The translations under genes were made by a program, and so were the position numbers. A model generated the notes under the pieces. It saw nothing but the letters and a program-made list of their open reading frames with translations. It did not search any database and was not told where the DNA came from. Below, one piece after another: positions 5,504 through 7,562 of a stretch of DNA of 7,562 nt. Within the stretch, counting starts at the first letter, position 1. Every line of letters begins with the position of its first letter. The stretch comes from Acetobacteraceae bacterium (GTDB lineage Bacteria > Pseudomonadota > Alphaproteobacteria > Acetobacterales > Acetobacteraceae): contig PLSZ01000429.1 of NCBI GenBank assembly GCA_003164305.1, positions 1 through 7,562 of the forward strand. The letters are read 5' to 3'.

Positions 5504-6813
5504 CAGCGTTCTTCCATCAGCGCGGCGACCGCGAGTGCCAGTGCGATGCCGGGAAGCACCTTGACGAACGGCCCGATCGGATCGGCCCAGAGCCAGGGGA
5601 TGAGAACGGTTCCCGCCAGAAGATAGCCGAACGAAACGATGATCGCGGCGACCGCGGCGTGCCGTGTCCAGGAGCGGACGATCAGGCCGACGCCGATCGC
5701 GATGTCGATGGCATCGCCCGCCAGGATCAGTATATTGGCGGCCGGCGTGGACAGGACGCCGTCCAGCAGGGTCGCGGCGGCCTCGCGTTGGACGATACCG
5801 ATCACGCCGGACGCGATCCAAAAGATCGAGAGCACGACGAGCAAAACCGGAAACACCAGCCGCGCCCGCGCGAACACCCGCTCCTGAGCCGTGTTTGGTA
5901 ACGCGGCGAGCGTGTCCCGTAACGACCTGCACGTGTGACCGGTAGCGCGCCGCCAGGGGCCAGGATCGCCCGTTACGCCATGCGACAGAACGCTTAGGGC
6001 GGTCGAGCGCAACGGCGACCGCCAGCCGAACCAGCCGGCCGTATCGGCGATCCTTGCCGTGGTGAAGCCGATCCACGGAGGCAAATCGAGGGTCGCCCGT
6101 GCTTCCGCGAACCCGAGCCAGCGACGGAACCGCCGGACGATGTTTCGCAGGGTCTGTGGCGTGTCCTCCATCAGGTCGTAATCGGACCGCATGGGGACCG
6201 TGCCGGCGAGGGCCATGGCCACCGCCTCGGCGACGTCGTCCGCGGCGACAGTCTGCACGAGGCTGTCGCCAAGGACCAAGGGCTGGACGACGGGAAACGC
6301 CGCCAGCATGCGCAGCAAAGCGGTGCCGCCGTAAGCGTTCGCGCCGATCACGAGGCCGGGCTTCAGGATCAGCCAATCCAGCGTGCTGCCTCGGAGTACC
6401 GCGTCCGCTTCGCCTTTCGTGCGCAAGAACGCGCTCCGTGCCGCCGGATCGGCACTGGGCGCGGAGATTTGGATGAAACGAGTCACGCCGACTTCCTCGC
6501 AGGCGGCGATCAGCGTGCGAATGGCGAGACTTTGCGACGCCGCGAGATTATCGCGGGCGCCATCCTGCAACGCACCCGACGCGTTGACCACGGCGGCGAT
6601 CCCATGAAGGTGCCGCCGCCAGGCCTCCGGGGTCGTCAGCGACGCGAGGTCCGCGCCGATCCAGTCGATCTCCGGCGCCAATCGCCGGCCCGTCGCGATC
6701 GAACGGCCCAGTCCCACGACATCATGCCCGGACGCTCGGAGCCGACGCACGATCTCCAGGCCAATCAGGCCGTAGGCGCCGAGGACCAGGACGCGGGACG
6801 TGACATTCGTCAC
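5503..6813 (-). CDS. Atypical SDR (NmrA/NDUFA9-like) NAD(P)-binding protein fused to a C-terminal DoxX-like membrane domain
   Basis: A two-part protein of 436 residues from the GTG at 6811-6813. Residues 7 to about 290 are a Rossmann-fold atypical SDR. The dinucleotide motif is VLVLGAYGLIG (glycines 12, 15, 18), followed by GADL near 52-55, VVNASGA near 75-81, a serine in QISAPS at 117, and the RTKGEADAVLRGSTLDWLILKPGLVIG block from 131. Where classical SDRs have Tyr-x-x-x-Lys this has Phe129-x-x-x-Lys133, so ordinary dehydrogenase chemistry is doubtful. Residues 319-433 hold four hydrophobic helices (319-340, 359-380, 386-406, 414-433) resembling the DoxX-like family (PF13781). The gene begins 13 nt after the hydrolase stop. 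An ATG at 6915 would extend the protein by 34 low-complexity residues over the hydrolase gene and is less likely. The substrate is unknown. Confidence 0.88.
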   Translation of the reverse strand: MTNVTSRVLVLGAYGLIGLEIVRRLRASGHDVVGLGRSIATGRRLAPEIDWIGADLASLTTPEAWRRHLHGIAAVVNASGALQDGARDNLAASQSLAIRTLIAACEEVGVTRFIQISAPSADPAARSAFLRTKGEADAVLRGSTLDWLILKPGLVIGANAYGGTALLRMLAAFPVVQPLVLGDSLVQTVAADDVAEAVAMALAGTVPMRSDYDLMEDTPQTLRNIVRRFRRWLGFAEARATLDLPPWIGFTTARIADTAGWFGWRSPLRSTALSVLSHGVTGDPGPWRRATGHTCRSLRDTLAALPNTAQERVFARARLVFPVLLVVLSIFWIASGVIGIVQREAAATLLDGVLSTPAANILILAGDAIDIAIGVGLIVRSWTRHAAVAAIIVSFGYLLAGTVLIPWLWADPIGPFVKVLPGIALALAVAALMEER

Positions 6814-6826
6814 GATCTCGATCCGG

Positions 6827-7462
6827 CTACCCCCGGTCGTTCGCCCGGCGCCAGCGCTCGATCGCCTCGATCGCCGTGGCGGCGTCGATGACATCGGCAT
6901 AGCGGCGTTCGACATCCGTCAGGTTTTGCGCGTGCGCGACTTCGTCATGATCAGCGACGCAGTCGTGCGGCACCATGACGCGGAACCCCAGGGAGAACGC
7001 GTCGATCACGCTCGCCCGGACGCAGCCGGAGGTGATGCACCCGGTGACGATCACGGTATCCACGCGTTCCTTCGTGAGGATCGCGGCGGCGGGCGTGGCG
7101 AAGAAAATCGACGGCGCGGATTTCATCAACAACACATCCGGACCGGCGGCGGCGATGCGCGGGTCGAGTTCAACGGCTGGCGTGCCGCTTAACAAATCCA
7201 GCACCGGGCCCACCTTCCAATGCGGCGCGGCGCGTGGGGAATCATAGCCGTTGACGCAGGCGATTACCGGCAGACCGGCGCGTTTCGCCGCCTCGATCAG
7301 CGGGACGGTGTTGCGCACCGCCTCATCGACCATCGGCGCGCCGCCCATCGGGAACGATGGATCGATGAAGCCGCGCTGGAAATCCACCACCACGAGGCCG
7401 ATCTTCGCGCCAAACCCCAGCTTGCGGCTGCCATAGCCGCGATCCGCGTAAATGTCCGTCAT
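6827..7462 (-). CDS. Isochorismatase-fold cysteine hydrolase, N-carbamoylsarcosine amidohydrolase-like
   Basis: A 211-residue cytosolic hydrolase of the isochorismatase family (PF00857). The Asp-Lys-Cys triad is visible: Asp27 in VVVDFQRGF, Lys114 in LLMKSAPSIFFATP, and Cys147 in VTGCITSGCVRAS. The Lys-to-Cys spacing of 33 equals that of N-carbamoylsarcosine amidohydrolase as I recall it (Lys144, Cys177). The following segment, VIDAFSLGFRVMVPHDCVADHDEVAH, is also typical of that subgroup. Likely chemistry is hydrolysis of an amide or carbamoyl group. The exact substrate cannot be read from sequence, and nothing else in the window points to creatinine or pyrimidine degradation. The ATG at 7462 is chosen because the family opening (MTDIYADRGYGSRKLGFG) starts there and GGAG lies 7 nt upstream. 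It is the first gene of the unit with the SDR-DoxX gene. Confidence 0.93.
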   Translation of the reverse strand: MTDIYADRGYGSRKLGFGAKIGLVVVDFQRGFIDPSFPMGGAPMVDEAVRNTVPLIEAAKRAGLPVIACVNGYDSPRAAPHWKVGPVLDLLSGTPAVELDPRIAAAGPDVLLMKSAPSIFFATPAAAILTKERVDTVIVTGCITSGCVRASVIDAFSLGFRVMVPHDCVADHDEVAHAQNLTDVERRYADVIDAATAIEAIERWRRANDRG

Positions 7463-7562
7463 GGGTCTGCTCCGTTTCGTCGGCATCGTGGCAGGGGGCG
7501 TCGTGGGTCCAGGGAAAGGGATCGCGGCGCGGTAGGCAAGGGAAGATTTTACCACGGAGAAC
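7463..7562 (-). promoter_or_regulatory. Upstream region of the hydrolase operon with RBS and a possible -10 box
   Basis: GGAG at 7470-7473 sits 7 nt before the hydrolase ATG and is a good ribosome site. Further upstream the minus strand reads TAAAAT at 7546-7551, a plausible -10 element, but a -35 box would fall beyond the window edge. The frame is open upstream to an ATG at 7555, but those extra residues look like noise. No other gene is visible here. Confidence 0.35.

Noticed and set aside
5504..6376. Long upstream extension of the DUF2269 frame on the minus strand
   Set aside because: It is an out-of-frame shadow of the SDR-DoxX gene, with arginine-rich low-complexity translation. The DUF2269 family start is at 5503.
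1..7562. CRISPR array, tRNA, insertion sequence or prophage remnants
   Set aside because: No regularly spaced repeats, no tRNA-like cloverleaf or CCA end, and no transposase or integrase motifs were found on either strand by eye.

Overview
The window is GC-rich with strong G/C at third codon positions. It encodes the bacterial two-subunit (alpha2beta2) glycyl-tRNA synthetase, a tandem pair of DUF29 genes and a beta-propeller protein related to peptidyl-hydroxyglycine lyases. This suggests an alphaproteobacterium, plausibly Rhodospirillales/Acetobacteraceae. That placement is an inference from gene content and style; there is no rRNA or marker tree behind it. I see no mobile element, tRNA, rRNA or CRISPR array.

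Layout by coordinate; all genes but one are on the minus strand. (1) 1-2225: a tight glycyl-tRNA synthetase operon read from right to left: glyQ (alpha subunit), a 64-aa unrecognised protein joined to glyQ by an ATGA overlap, then glyS (beta subunit, cut by the left window edge), which starts 2 nt after the small gene stops. (2) 2226-2393: the glyQ leader, holding a possible 40-aa upstream ORF that also overlaps the glyQ start, and a small GC hairpin. (3) 2394-3374: two DUF29 genes 18 bp apart, clearly a tandem duplication, about 87% identical in DNA over their 5' ends. (4) 3433-4515: a secreted six-bladed propeller protein that keeps the metal-ligand and catalytic residues expected of peptidyl-alpha-hydroxyglycine alpha-amidating lyase (PAL). 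(5) 4606-5010: the only plus-strand gene, a small secreted protein of unknown function, divergent from the PAL-like gene and tail-to-tail with the next one. (6) 5018-7462: a three-gene minus-strand unit made of an isochorismatase-fold cysteine hydrolase, an NAD(P)-binding atypical SDR fused to a DoxX-like membrane domain, and a DUF2269 four-helix membrane protein whose start overlaps the SDR stop by one base.

The glyQ-small ORF-glyS unit makes the tRNA charging enzyme, and the overlaps suggest matched translation. The hydrolase/SDR-DoxX/DUF2269 unit looks like a small cytosol-plus-inner-membrane redox module of unknown substrate. Most of the window is ordinary housekeeping or accessory content. 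The points most worth a second look are the PAL-like protein without a visible monooxygenase partner, the small protein wedged between the synthetase subunits, and the DUF29 duplication.
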